From Arthrobacter sp. C9C5 (GTDB lineage: Bacteria; Actinomycetota; Actinomycetes; Actinomycetales; Micrococcaceae): a stretch of DNA of 64,000 bases. Shown here in pieces: positions 17,935-26,874 of this stretch; positions within the stretch are counted from its first letter, which is position 1; each line of letters opens with the position of its first letter. The notes under the pieces are model-generated. The model ran no database searches and had not been told where the DNA came from. It worked only from the letters and a program-made list of their open reading frames with translations. The stretch lies in NCBI RefSeq assembly GCF_013359735.1, contig NZ_JABFMX010000010.1, positions 92,800-156,799 on the forward strand. The letters run 5' to 3'. The position numbers and the translations under genes are program-made.

Positions 17935-18702
17935 TTGTTCATCGAATCCGCATTGGACGACTGCGTCCTGACGATCGTCCTCAATGACCCGGCACGCCGA
18001 AACGCCATGGGCGCTGGCATGCGCGATGAACTCGCCACTGCACTGGACCGTGTCAACGCTGATGGATCAGTGCGTGCACTGGTGGTGCGGGGTGCGGCGG
18101 GCAACTTTTGCTCTGGGGGCGACCTGACGGCCATGCCTCCGGAGAATATGTCCACAGCCCGTGATCGTCTGGCTCAAGTGGCTTGCCTCGTCCGGCAGCT
18201 CTGCGGTCTTCCCATACCGACTTTTGCCGTTGTCGAGGGTGCGGCCGCCGGTCTGGGGGCTAGTCTCGCCCTCGCCTGCGACTACGTCTACATGGCGGAC
18301 GACGCCCGGCTCATGTTCCCGTTTAGCCGCCTAGGGCTCCTTCCGGACGGGGGTATTCTGCACAGCCTGGCTGCGCGAATTGGCATCTCAAAGGCGAGGC
18401 AGCTGCTACTCGAGGGCAGGACCGTTGGCGCGGAAGAGTGCCTTCGCCTCGGACTGGCGGATTACTGCCATCCCCCGGATCAGCTTGCAAAGGAAGCCGC
18501 CGCCAGCGCCGGCAATCTGGCCACACGGGCGCCACTCTCCGTTGAGGGCGTTAAAAGGGCCCTGGCCGGAGGACTGCCTTCTCTGGAAGACGCTTTTGTC
18601 TTCGAGCACCGTGACCAGCCTGCGTGCTATTTTTCCAGCGATTTCGCTGAAGGTAAGCGGGCGTTTGCCCAGCGTGGGATCCCCGCCTTCACGGGACTAT
18701 AG
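17935..18702 (+). CDS. Enoyl-CoA hydratase/isomerase family protein
   Basis: 255 residues from a TTG at 17935. GAGGAG (17921-17926) lies 8 bases before that TTG, whereas the ATG at 17917 would overlap the ribosome site. Crotonase landmarks are LNDPARRNAMGAGMRDEL, NFCSGGDL (oxyanion hole), VEGAAAGLGASLALACD and FPFSRLGLLPDGG. The first catalytic position is Ser/Arg rather than Glu (SRLGLLPDGG retains Asp), as in isomerases and hydrolases of the family. It starts a three-gene run with the SDR and thioesterase. Confidence 0.88.
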   Translation: MFIESALDDCVLTIVLNDPARRNAMGAGMRDELATALDRVNADGSVRALVVRGAAGNFCSGGDLTAMPPENMSTARDRLAQVACLVRQLCGLPIPTFAVVEGAAAGLGASLALACDYVYMADDARLMFPFSRLGLLPDGGILHSLAARIGISKARQLLLEGRTVGAEECLRLGLADYCHPPDQLAKEAAASAGNLATRAPLSVEGVKRALAGGLPSLEDAFVFEHRDQPACYFSSDFAEGKRAFAQRGIPAFTGL

Positions 18703-18729
18703 ACAGCACTAATGGAGTTGAGGAGCGCA

Positions 18730-19464
18730 ATGCTTTTGCAGAACATGACCAGCGTGATCACTGGAGGTGCGCGGGGAATCGGGCTTGCCACAGCTCGGGC
18801 GTTCTTGGCGCAGGGCAGCAACATTGTTCTTGCCGACATGGACACCGCGGCGCTGGACCGAGCGGCTGAAACTCTGGGGCAAGGCGTTGTGAAAGTTGTC
18901 TGCGACGTGACCTCTGCCGAGGATATGAGCGCCCTGGTGAACACCGCGGTCGATCACTTCGGGTCTCTGGATGTCATGGTAAACAATGCCGGATTCGCGC
19001 GTGATGCCACGATGCGCAAGATGAGTGAATTCGATTTCGACGCAGTTGTCTCCGTACACCTGAAGGGTGCGTGGCTGGGTACCCGGGCTGCCGCCGACAT
19101 CATGCGAAGGGTCGGAACGGCCGGCTCGATTATTAATGTGTCCTCTATCTCGGGAAAGGTAGGGATGCCGGGACAGACGAACTACAGTGCCGCGAAGGCC
19201 GGCATCGTGGGTCTGACAAAAGCTGCGGCCAAAGAACTCGGTTTCACCGGCATCCGGGTCAACGCTATCCAGCCGGGCATTATCCGGACCGACATGGTCG
19301 AAGCCCTGCGCGCGGACATACTCGAAAAGAAACTCGCCGAAATCCCGTTGGCACGGTTCGGCGAGCCTGAGGAAGTTGCCAGCGTGGTGCTGTTCCTTGC
19401 CAGCGGAATGTCCAGTTATATGACAGGAACGGTTCTTGAGATTACCGGTGGCCGGCATGCCTAG
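18730..19464 (+). CDS. SDR-family oxidoreductase (FabG-like)
   Basis: 244 residues from the ATG at 18730, which has GAGGAG 4-5 bases upstream; the ATG at 18712 has none. It shows TGGARGIG (cofactor loop), NNAG, the catalytic Ser in [13 protein letters not shown] (Tyr/Lys) and the C-terminal [13 protein letters not shown] after the second strand suggests NAD(H). It probably oxidises a 3-hydroxyacyl-CoA in this second CoA-ester set. Confidence 0.9.
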   Translation: MLLQNMTSVITGGARGIGLATARAFLAQGSNIVLADMDTAALDRAAETLGQGVVKVVCDVTSAEDMSALVNTAVDHFGSLDVMVNNAGFARDATMRKMSEFDFDAVVSVHLKGAWLGTRAAADIMRRVGTAGSIINVSSISGKVGMPGQTNYSAAKAGIVGLTKAAAKELGFTGIRVNAIQPGIIRTDMVEALRADILEKKLAEIPLARFGEPEEVASVVLFLASGMSSYMTGTVLEITGGRHA

Positions 19465-19945
19465 CAGGAGGGCATCCGAAACGGCGCCGCCCTACATGAA
19501 TGCCGCCGACCACCGTGGCGTGCAGGAGCGCTTCGAATGCCTCATGCCTCTGCGTTGGTCGGATCAGGATCTTAACGGGCACATCAACAACGCCCGCATT
19601 GTCACGTTGATGGAAGAGGCACGGATACTTTGGCTCAACCAGAGAGCCGCCGCTGAAGGGTTGGAATCGTTCCGGTGTCCTAAGGTGGTTGCCGCCCTGA
19701 CCGTTGAATACCTCAGACCTGTCAGCTACGGGGATGAGCTCCTGCTGATGCTCGATATTTCCAGAATTGGTAGCGGATCCTTCACCGTCCGCTACTCGGC
19801 GATCCAACAATCGTCACCCGTCTTTAGGGGCAGCACGGTACTGGTCCCGCTTGAACGTGAATCGAACCGCCCCAGAAAACTCACCGCCGCTGAAACGGCA
19901 TATCTCTCGCGATATACCGAAACGGAGACGTCACGACCGGAATAA
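19457..19945 (+). CDS. Acyl-CoA thioesterase, 4HBT hotdog fold
   Basis: About 162 residues from the ATG at 19457, which overlaps the end of the SDR gene by 8 bases; an ATG at 19496 is an alternative. The hotdog motif is [20 protein letters not shown], with the Asp/Asn-Gly-His of 4-hydroxybenzoyl-CoA-type thioesterases, followed by MEEARI and [19 protein letters not shown]. It would release CoA from a pathway intermediate or a dead-end ester. It is translationally coupled to the SDR. Confidence 0.85.
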   Translation: MPSRRASETAPPYMNAADHRGVQERFECLMPLRWSDQDLNGHINNARIVTLMEEARILWLNQRAAAEGLESFRCPKVVAALTVEYLRPVSYGDELLLMLDISRIGSGSFTVRYSAIQQSSPVFRGSTVLVPLERESNRPRKLTAAETAYLSRYTETETSRPE

Positions 19946-20044
19946 CCGGGTCCTTGCTGGAAGAATCCCTAACTCCGGGGAACCGCCCATCGCCTTCCGG
20001 GTGCGCCCCCTGCTGACAGCTTGAGCCGCATGTTGCCCCGGCTG

Positions 20045-20230
20045 CAGGCCAGTATCCCGAGGCCTGTTCCCGGCTGCCCCATCCCTAGTTCGCCGGTGAC
20101 GAGCCGAGAGTCCCCGGCTTACGCCAGTCCCGCGCCGCGGCCCAGGGCTACGCCATCCCATACGGCAATCACCGGCTGCGGCACCTGCGTGATGCGGCTG
20201 AAATGGTTGAGGAGCTGCCCGCCAGCGCAT
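20045..20230 (-). pseudogene. Remnant of an enoyl-CoA hydratase
   Basis: The leftward strand encodes LLNHFSRITQVPQPVIAVWD, then GVALGRGAGLA, the conserved central segment of crotonases. The next motif follows only in another frame (DSRLVTGELGMGQPGTGLG). There is no N-terminus and no C-terminal helix set. The relic fills most of the gap between the thioesterase and the leftward SDR operon. It is codirectional with that operon, so it may once have been its last gene. Confidence 0.6.
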
Positions 20231-20396
20231 CGACCGACGGCGTCCGCGCAGCTCCCAAATGTCGGTGTGGGAGGCCGAGCCCCTTTTCCGTTGGCTTCGG
20301 ACCGTGAAAGGCCTCTCGGGATCGCACCTTCTCTCACGGATGCCGGGGCTCCCGCCGCCTCCCAGGAATGCATCGGCCACGTTTGCCTTCTCCTTG

Positions 20397-21170
20397 TCAG
20401 TGGCCGGTTAGACGCCGGCCGCCGTCGATCAGCAGCTCACTTCCGGTGATGTACGAGCCAAAATCACTGAGCAGAAAGGCGCAGGCATCGGCAATTTCTT
20501 CCTTCCTGGCCAGCCTTCCCAGCGGAATATTTGCCAGGTGCCCCTCCATCTCAGGTTCCGTTCCGTACAGTATCCCGGCACCACCGGTCTGCTCCGTCAG
20601 CCCGGGCGTGAGCACGTTGAGGCGGACTCCGTGAGGTGCCCAGGCCGCGGCGAGTGACTTCGTCATGGCCATCACTCCCGCCTTCGCACTGGCCGAGTGG
20701 ACCGTGTCCGGGTTTCCCATGAGAGCCGCGGACGTGCCGATGTTCACCACTGACAGCGGCACCGACAGAGTGATGGCCCGCCGGCCGACAGCCTGGGTGA
20801 GGTTCCAGGTGCCGTTGAGCACAATGTTTACGACCGCATTCCAGCCGTTGGGCGTCAGGTCCAGCGGGTTGACTCGGAAATTTCCCGCGGCGTTGTTCAC
20901 GAGCAGGCCCACCGGCGAGAAGTCCGACTCGATCGCCTCAAGGGCGCCGTGCACCGCCGCTTCATCGCGGACATCCGCCTTGTAGCCCCTTACTTCGAAT
21001 CCTCTCGCCGCCAAAGAGGCGACGGCCCTTTCGAGTTTGCTTTCGTCACGACCGATGATTGCAGTCCTGGCACCGAGCGATGCCAGGCGTTCGGCAATGG
21101 CCAAGCCGATGCCGGAGGTGCCTCCGGTGACAAGCGCGGTTCGGTCGCCAAAAATCTGGGTGCTGAACAT
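20397..21170 (-). CDS. SDR-family oxidoreductase (2,4-dienoyl-CoA reductase-like)
   Basis: 257 residues from the ATG at 21170 (MFSTQIFGDRTALVTGG); a GTG at 21191 overlapping the upstream stop (GTGA) is an alternative. Motifs are TGGTSGIG, NNAAGNF, the Ser of NIGTSAALMG and LLIDGGRRL. NNAAGNF and the Ser-Lys arrangement (the usual YxxxK Tyr is replaced: HSASAKAG) are typical of the 2,4-dienoyl-CoA reductase/peroxisomal trans-enoyl reductase subgroup. It is the last gene of the CoA-transferase operon. Confidence 0.87.
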   Translation of the reverse strand: MFSTQIFGDRTALVTGGTSGIGLAIAERLASLGARTAIIGRDESKLERAVASLAARGFEVRGYKADVRDEAAVHGALEAIESDFSPVGLLVNNAAGNFRVNPLDLTPNGWNAVVNIVLNGTWNLTQAVGRRAITLSVPLSVVNIGTSAALMGNPDTVHSASAKAGVMAMTKSLAAAWAPHGVRLNVLTPGLTEQTGGAGILYGTEPEMEGHLANIPLGRLARKEEIADACAFLLSDFGSYITGSELLIDGGRRLTGH

Positions 21171-21187
21171 CCGTCCCTTTCCGTCCC

Positions 21188-21994
21188 TCACCGGAGGTAG
21201 ACGCGGCCCGGGTCGATGTCATCACGCAGTAGCCGGAGCTCTTCTCCCGTGGGCGGAGGCGTCACAGTCAGGCCGTCCATCACCTTGATCGGCCACCCGG
21301 TCTGCTCGCGAACCTGGTCCACCGTCACGCCTTCATGCACACTGGCCAGGCATAATTCACCTGCTGCATTGGCTTTGAAGACACCGAGTTCGCTGATGAC
21401 GGTGGTTACACCAGCGCCGTGTGTCGGCACTTTGGGATCCGCCCGCCGCGCGGCCGCCGGCGACGGGCTGGTGCAAAAGTCCAGTTCCCGGACAAAGGAA
21501 GTTTTGTTATGCCGGCGCATGACGACGAATACCTCTCGGGAGTTCACCATCACTTCGGCGGCACCGCCGGAACCGGGAAGGCGTACTGTCGGCGAGTCCC
21601 ACGGGCCGATGACGCTGGTATTCAGGCTGCCGAACTTGTCGATCTGCGCTGCGCCGAGAAAACCTACGTCGATCCAGCCGCCCTGGAGTACATACCCAAA
21701 CAGCACGGGCATGGTCAGGATGGTTTCCGCGCCCGTGGCCAGGGAGGCGTCGGCGATGGTTTCCGGTAATTTCGGCGGATGAGCACCGCATACACCCGAC
21801 TCGTAAACCTGCTCAATGTCCGGCGATGTGGACTTCTGTGCCAGCGCAACGGCGAGGGTAGGCAGGCCAATGCCAGCAAAAACCCGCCGTTTGCCCTGCA
21901 GGTAGCGGCAGCTGACAGCCGCCAGGAGTTCACTGACGGTGTAGTACGGAGTCGGGTCCGGCCCGGTAGTGGTTGTCTCGACGACGCTGGTCAT
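21188..21994 (-). CDS. CoA-transferase, beta subunit (glutaconate CoA-transferase / IpdB type)
   Basis: 268 residues; the ATG overlaps the alpha-subunit stop (ATGA). It contains ESGVCGAHP, GWIDVGFLGAAQIDKFGSLN, VIGPWD and VRLPGSGGAAEVM, which are landmarks of the beta chain in GctB/IpdB-type class I CoA-transferases. The Glu of ESGV aligns with the thioester-forming Glu in true transferases. IpdAB homologues instead hydrolyse a steroid ring intermediate, so transfer versus hydrolysis is open. Confidence 0.88.
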   Translation of the reverse strand: MTSVVETTTTGPDPTPYYTVSELLAAVSCRYLQGKRRVFAGIGLPTLAVALAQKSTSPDIEQVYESGVCGAHPPKLPETIADASLATGAETILTMPVLFGYVLQGGWIDVGFLGAAQIDKFGSLNTSVIGPWDSPTVRLPGSGGAAEVMVNSREVFVVMRRHNKTSFVRELDFCTSPSPAAARRADPKVPTHGAGVTTVISELGVFKANAAGELCLASVHEGVTVDQVREQTGWPIKVMDGLTVTPPPTGEELRLLRDDIDPGRVYLR

Positions 21995-22911
21995 AGGACG
22001 CTCCCATAGTTGACGGGGGTGGACAGGCGGGGAACCGGCGTCAGCCGGTCGAAGAATCCGTCGCCCAGCTTGCTGAGGTAACCGCGGTGGTCTCCGGCGT
22101 CGTGGATCCATTCCTGGATCCAGGACTCGAGACGGTCCGGGTCTTTGCTGATGGCTGACCACGAACGGTAGAAGTCGTTGTCGCGGTCATAGTAGCCCTG
22201 CGCGAAGGAGGGGTGTGCCCCATATCTGCACTCCACGACGGCATCGACGACGAAGCCGGGAATTAGCGTTCTGTTGGGATCGGAGCGGATGACATCATCA
22301 TCGACAATCTCTTCCACCAACACGATGGTGCGCTTGGACGCAAAGGCGACTTCCTGTTGTGGCCCAAGGATGCCCCAGCTCTGGATATTGCCTTGCCGGT
22401 CCGCCCGCTGAGCGTGGATTATTGCCACGTCGGGGTTCAGTGCTGGCACCACGTAGGTTTCGACATCCTCCTCGAAAGGGGAGGCCACTTTTTTGAGCTG
22501 CGGGTTGATTTTGACCAGATCGCTGCCGGCATAGGACCTGACGGGCATGAACGGGATCCCGGCGGCGCCAGCCTGGTATCGCGCCAGGAGGCCGTAGTGG
22601 CTGTACTCCTCAAGCTCGAGCTCGCCGGCACCACCGGCCTCCACTGCCCGCCGCACCGCATACAAAGAACCGACCGAGCTGTTGCCGGTGAAGGCAAAGA
22701 CCATCCTGTTCACGCAGCCGGCCGCCACCAGTTGGTCCGCAATGATGTCCGGAGTCATCCGCACCAGCGTCAGGCCCTTCACACCCTGCCGGATGATCTC
22801 GTGGCCCGCAGCGAAGGGAATGAGGTGAGTAAACCCTTCCAGTGCTACGACATCATCGTCGGACACGAAAGTGCCTATCGCGTCCTTCAAGGAGAACAAT
22901 TTTTCGGCCAT
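21991..22911 (-). CDS. CoA-transferase, alpha subunit (glutaconate CoA-transferase / IpdA type)
   Basis: 306 residues from the ATG at 22911 (MAEKLFSLKDA), with GGAAGG upstream. Features are ALEGFTHLIPFAAGHEIIRQ, LVRMTPDIIADQLVAAG, FTGNSSVGSL, DVAIIHAQRADRQGNIQSWG and ILVEEI-like IVLVEEIVDDD. It forms a heteromer with the beta subunit and would activate a dicarboxylic or 3-oxo acid by CoA transfer. The gene heads a leftward operon divergent from the LysR gene at 23032. Confidence 0.88.
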   Translation of the reverse strand: MAEKLFSLKDAIGTFVSDDDVVALEGFTHLIPFAAGHEIIRQGVKGLTLVRMTPDIIADQLVAAGCVNRMVFAFTGNSSVGSLYAVRRAVEAGGAGELELEEYSHYGLLARYQAGAAGIPFMPVRSYAGSDLVKINPQLKKVASPFEEDVETYVVPALNPDVAIIHAQRADRQGNIQSWGILGPQQEVAFASKRTIVLVEEIVDDDVIRSDPNRTLIPGFVVDAVVECRYGAHPSFAQGYYDRDNDFYRSWSAISKDPDRLESWIQEWIHDAGDHRGYLSKLGDGFFDRLTPVPRLSTPVNYGSVL

Positions 22912-22969
22912 TGGGAACTGCCTTCCGGGTCTTTCGGCTGGTCTCCCATGCTTGCATCCGAGATATATA

Positions 22970-22985
22970 ACGGTCCAATACATAA
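22970..22985. promoter_or_regulatory. CGGTCCAATAC motif between CoA-transferase operon and lysR
   Basis: ACGGTCCAATACATAA lies in the 120-base gap between the divergent CoA-transferase operon and LysR, ~60 bases before the lysR start. It is followed by the AT-rich CCTATATGATAGG. Position and composition suit a LysR operator controlling both directions. Confidence 0.5.
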
Positions 22986-23031
22986 ATCTGACCTATATGA
23001 TAGGGATCTCATCTGAATCGAAGGGGCAGTA

Positions 23032-23976
23032 GTGGAACTAAGACATCTGGCGGGATTCATCGCGATAGCCGAGGAGCTGCATTTCGGCCGGGCTGCTGCC
23101 AAGATACACATGGCACAACCGGCCTTGAGCCAGCAAATCCGGCTTCTGGAGAAGGAACTGGGGGTCCCCCTGTTCCACCGGAATACTCGGTCCGTGAGCC
23201 TTAGCGATGCCGGCAAAGCTCTGCTCGGGCCAGCCAAACAGGTGATGGCCGACGTTGACATCGCCCGCCGTTCTGCGGTTCTGGGGATCTCGGAGATCGT
23301 CGGCAGGGTGACCATTGGTTTCGCCGGGGCAAGCAGCAGAAACGTCCTGCCAATATTGGCGCGTGCTGTCCGAGCAGAACAGCCCGGTATCGAACTTGTG
23401 CTGCAGGGCCAGACATATGCGGGGGCGGCGATTGCCGAGGTGGTCGCCGGCGATCTGGACATTGGCTTCTCACGCCTTCCTGTCAACAACCAGAGCATCA
23501 CCACCCACGTCTATGGCTATGAACGAATGGTCGCCGCCTTGCCGTCGGACCACCCGCTCGCAAGCAGAGAAACGATCAGGGTGTCGGACCTCGCGAGCGA
23601 GCCGTTCGTGACTTTTCCGGGCACTCAGGGTTCCACCGTGCGGGATGCCTTGATCCATGTGGCCATGGGAGCCGGCTTCACTCCGCGGATCATGCAGGAG
23701 GCCCCGGATTCGTACACCATTCTGGGACTGGTCGCCGCCGGCGTTGGGGTCACCATCACCGTGTCGTCCGTGCAGCACATCAACACTCCAGGTCTTGTCT
23801 ACCGGGACTTGGAAGATGACCTTCCGGAGCTTGCTGCAGTCCTCGCGTGGCGGAAGGACAACGTCTCCACGGCCACACACGCTGTGCTCGAAATTGCCCG
23901 ACGGGTCCTCCCGACCCCACCGCTTCCCGGCTCGAGAAGCAGCCAAGCAACGGAAGCCGCCGAAGAACACTTATAG
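23032..23976 (+). CDS. LysR-family transcriptional regulator
   Basis: 314 residues from a GTG at 23032. The winged helix reads MELRHLAGFIAIAEELHFGR, then AQPALSQQIRLLEKELGVPL and FHRNTRSVSLSDAGKALL. The effector domain is full length. It is divergent from the CoA-transferase/SDR operon and upstream of the transporter, so it most likely controls both. NTRSVSLT-type linkers occur in LysR proteins of aromatic catabolism (CatR/BenM group), which supports a carboxylate effector. Confidence 0.9.
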   Translation: MELRHLAGFIAIAEELHFGRAAAKIHMAQPALSQQIRLLEKELGVPLFHRNTRSVSLSDAGKALLGPAKQVMADVDIARRSAVLGISEIVGRVTIGFAGASSRNVLPILARAVRAEQPGIELVLQGQTYAGAAIAEVVAGDLDIGFSRLPVNNQSITTHVYGYERMVAALPSDHPLASRETIRVSDLASEPFVTFPGTQGSTVRDALIHVAMGAGFTPRIMQEAPDSYTILGLVAAGVGVTITVSSVQHINTPGLVYRDLEDDLPELAAVLAWRKDNVSTATHAVLEIARRVLPTPPLPGSRSSQATEAAEEHL

Positions 23977-24000
23977 AGTTTTCCACTTACTGTAGAACGA

Positions 24001-24024
24001 ACTAGATATTGGACGCTATTAGTT
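24001..24024. promoter_or_regulatory. TATTGGAC motif upstream of the transporter
   Basis: ACTAGATATTGGACGCTATT includes TATTGGAC (24007-24014), the reverse complement of the GTCCAATA core found near the LysR genes. It lies ~90 bases upstream of the MHS transporter start and just after the lysR stop. Confidence 0.4.
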
Positions 24025-24099
24025 TCGGGTGTCAGGGTAGGGGATGAAATTCACCGTGTGCTGTGTCACAGGGTGCCACAGCTAGACAATGGAGTTGTT

Positions 24100-25497
24100 G
24101 TGAGCGGATTACAGAAGACGGAATCTGGCCCAGCCCAGTTCCGGCAGAAAATGGCCCGGAAAGCGGGCTGGGCATCGTTCGCGGGAACCACCGTCGAATG
24201 GTACGACTTTTACGCCTACGGGACCGCGTCCGCTCTTGTCTTCGGCAAGATCTTCTTTCCGGCCCAAGACCAGGCGGTCGGGACTCTGGCCGCTTTCGCG
24301 ACGTTTTGGGTTGGTTTCCTCGCGAGGCCGCTTGGTGGGATCATTTTCGGTCACATCGGCGACAGGCTCGGTCGCAAGAAAGCCCTGGTGACCACGCTGC
24401 TAATGATGGGCATATGCACCACTGCCGTTGGGCTACTGCCCACGTACGCCCAAGTGGGCGGGTGGGCAGCGGTCCTCCTGGTGGCCCTTCGACTCATCCA
24501 GGGTATTGCCATGGGCGGCGAGTGGGGCGGCGCCGTCGTCCTCGCTGCCGAGCATGCACCCAAGGGCAAGGGAATTCTTTACGGCGCTTTCGCGCAACAA
24601 GGCTCCCCCATGGGCAACCTGCTTTCGACACTTGTCTGGCTGATGGTCGCCCAGCTTCCCGATGACGCCTTCATCACCTGGGGCTGGCGCATCCCATTCC
24701 TGCTGTCAGCGGCGCTTGTGGCAATTGGACTATTTGTTCGGCTAAGCATTGAAGAATCTCCGGCTATGCAGGCCCTCATGGAGACCAAGACCGTCGCGAA
24801 AGCGCCGTTGACTGAAGTGCTGAAGAGCTCCAAAGGCATCGTCGCCTTGGGTATCGGAGCGTGCGTCATTGGTGTCTCCGCCACCTACTTCAAAGGCACT
24901 TTCGCACTCGCCTGGGCCGTTGACGAAGGACTGTTCAGCAGAACAAGTTTCCTGTCCATCGTGACCATCTCCCTCGTGGTGCAGTTCATTGTGCAACCTT
25001 TTGGAGCCGTGATCGCCTCAAAACTGACACTGCGCAAAGCGGTGCTGCTGATGCTGGTCCCCGAGCTCCTGGTCCTGCCGCTGATGTTCATGCTGATCGG
25101 GACAGGCGACTACACGCTGGCCGTCATCGGAATGGCAGTGGCCACCATCCCGCATTCCATGTACTACGCCGCCATGGCAGGTATTCTCGCCAAGTCGTTC
25201 CCGCCCAACATCCGCTACACCGGTATCTCGCTCAGCTACCAGCTCAGCTCTACCGTCTTCGCAGGGACAGCCCCCATGATGGGGCAGTATCTTCTAAATG
25301 CGACAGGATCGATCCTGGCTGTCATCGTCTTGGCCATTGTGCACGTAGTCATCACGATCGCCTCAGTTCTCGGGCTGCTGTCACGCTCGCGCAGCCTGGG
25401 CGCGGACTACGGCAGCGCTGACAGCTTCGGAACGGAAAGCGAGAGGACTCCCGCGACCGGAATCGAAAGCGACAGGACCCCGAGCCTGCAGCGCTAG
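24100..25497 (+). CDS. MFS transporter, metabolite:H+ symporter (MHS) family
   Basis: 465 residues from the GTG at 24100, which has GGAG 5 bases upstream; the longer frame from 24058 lacks a site. It opens with GTTVEWYDFYAYGTASALVF, the MHS signature, and has the MFS loop motif GHIGDRLGRKKAL between helices 2 and 3, then RLIQGIAMGGEWGGAV. About 12 membrane segments are visible. MHS proteins (ShiA, KgtP, ProP, PcaK-like) import organic acids with protons. A perfect hairpin follows the stop. Confidence 0.92.
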   Translation: MSGLQKTESGPAQFRQKMARKAGWASFAGTTVEWYDFYAYGTASALVFGKIFFPAQDQAVGTLAAFATFWVGFLARPLGGIIFGHIGDRLGRKKALVTTLLMMGICTTAVGLLPTYAQVGGWAAVLLVALRLIQGIAMGGEWGGAVVLAAEHAPKGKGILYGAFAQQGSPMGNLLSTLVWLMVAQLPDDAFITWGWRIPFLLSAALVAIGLFVRLSIEESPAMQALMETKTVAKAPLTEVLKSSKGIVALGIGACVIGVSATYFKGTFALAWAVDEGLFSRTSFLSIVTISLVVQFIVQPFGAVIASKLTLRKAVLLMLVPELLVLPLMFMLIGTGDYTLAVIGMAVATIPHSMYYAAMAGILAKSFPPNIRYTGISLSYQLSSTVFAGTAPMMGQYLLNATGSILAVIVLAIVHVVITIASVLGLLSRSRSLGADYGSADSFGTESERTPATGIESDRTPSLQR

Positions 25498-25518
25498 TAC
25501 CGACCGAAACACTGACGC

Positions 25519-25558
25519 AGCGGTGTCGCCCGGGTTCTCCGGTGCGACACCGCTCTTT
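25519..25558 (+). terminator. Rho-independent-type terminator after the transporter
   Basis: AGCGGTGTCGC (25519-25529) pairs perfectly with GCGACACCGCT (25544-25554), an 11-bp stem with a 14-base loop, followed by CTTTG. It begins 22 bases past the transporter stop. Confidence 0.75.
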
Positions 25559-26386
25559 GCGTCATTTCCAAGACCCTCGTGACGTCAATGATGTAGTCGC
25601 CTGATTACGATCCGACAGAACGGGCAACCCGACAAACCACAATCGTTGAAGATAGCAATGCGGCGTCGCGCGAGCACAGTCAATCCGCACAAGTGGAACG
25701 TGGCGTCCCTTTGACTGTGGGCCCGCATCACGTGGTTGACCCTGCCTGCCTGTCCCGGGCGAAGGTCCGGTACTAGATCGCGGCTCTGGATGGCCTGCCC
25801 GTTGCCATAGGCGGGTCAACAATCGTGGTGTCCGGCGACTCACATGAGGCAACGAAAGCACCTTCCGGGACCTGTTGCCTTGAGTCAACAGGAACGCGTC
25901 GTGCCGCTGCTGAGCTGTTGGAGGACGGGCACAAACGCTCCAGCCATAGCCAAACAGTTGAAGCATTATTGAGCCCCCGCGCGCCCGCACTGGACATCAG
26001 GTGCGCGTCCAGTTCGTTCCGGGAATCAGGGCTTTCTGTCCTTCCCAAACAAATTCTTAGAAGCGCATAGTGAGGCATGACAGACATGTTGGTTGGGAAG
26101 CCAGAGTCGAGGGAGCGTCGATCCGGGACTAGCGGGAAAGAAGACACGGAAAGCTTACCCGGCGGGGGCTTCTCTACCAGCCTGGCAACCTGTCGAAGCA
26201 GGGGCATGTAGCTGAGTGAGGAATCCGCAATGGGAAGGCATGACGAAGCAAACGGACGACAAGCAGACGCGCTCAAGGCTTCCCCGGATTTCGGTCAAGT
26301 CATGCAGTTCCAGACGTGCGGCGCCATGAAGTACTGAAAGGCACCGCCATCAGCGAGAGGAACCTCGGCCACAACACCGGCCCACA
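25559..26386. other. ~830-bp stretch without a supported gene
   Basis: Open frames exist on both strands, but none has a convincing start or recognised domain. One rightward frame near 25880 (LSQQERVVPLLS, then NAPAIAKQL) is faintly like a LuxR-type helix-turn-helix, but it stops at once. The stretch lies between the transporter terminator and the right copy of the repeat, and may be eroded island sequence. Confidence 0.4.
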
Positions 26387-26604
26387 AGAAAGGCCCCCGA
26401 AGGGGCCCATACGTCAACATTCTGTCCACCGTACCGGCGGTCAAAAACCCTGGTGACCTGCGGAAACACTGTGCCCGAGGTGGGACTCGAACCGGGTTCC
26501 GGACCCTGCACACGCTGGGACCCGGCCGAAACATACCGAATCAGGCCCAGTCCGCCACCAGTACGACCCGCTCCGACTGCAAGAGTGTGCACATTGTGCA
26601 CACT
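26387..26604. repeat. Right copy of the ~215-bp direct repeat with tRNA 3' end and palindrome
   Basis: It has the same order and orientation as 9522-9735. A terminator-like hairpin GGCCCCTTCGGGGGCC (leftward) is followed by the 49-base block at 26453-26501, CCCAGTCCGCCACCAGTACG, and a perfect 9-bp-arm palindrome at 26584-26604. Read leftward the block holds GGTTCGAGTCCCACCTCGGG, the intact T-loop and acceptor strand of a tRNA, but the other arms are absent. Similar length (218 against 214) argues for common descent rather than chance. Confidence 0.75.
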
Positions 26605-26874
26605 TATTTTTATGCCCACTCTGCTGTTCCAACCAGCCGGCTCTCGCCCCCGGACTGTCGTGGGAGTCACCGTAGCCTGCCCAGATTGGGGCGAGCGTGG
26701 CCAGCTTGGGTGGGTACAGCTTCGCTACGAGGCCGCCGGCGAAACCGCGTAAATGAAATGAAGCAGCCAAGGGTGCCGAGGACTATGTGTCGAGGCACAC
26801 CTGGTCGAAGGCCTGTTGTGGGCGGTGATCCCCTCCGTCGTCAAGAGAATGTCCGACGCCCAAGGGGGGGTCGT

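Noticed and set aside
25864..25960. A LuxR-type helix-turn-helix remnant
   Set aside because: Only a few residues fit, and the frame stops before the recognition helix. The match is too weak to annotate.
25773..26276. A 167-residue leftward open frame
   Set aside because: The composition (Ser/Arg/Pro-rich) is unlike its neighbours, no domain is recognised, and it lies in apparently eroded sequence.
26453..26501. A tRNA gene on the minus strand
   Set aside because: Only the T-loop and acceptor 3' strand are present. The sequence upstream cannot form the D and anticodon arms, and the T-stem 5' side does not pair fully.
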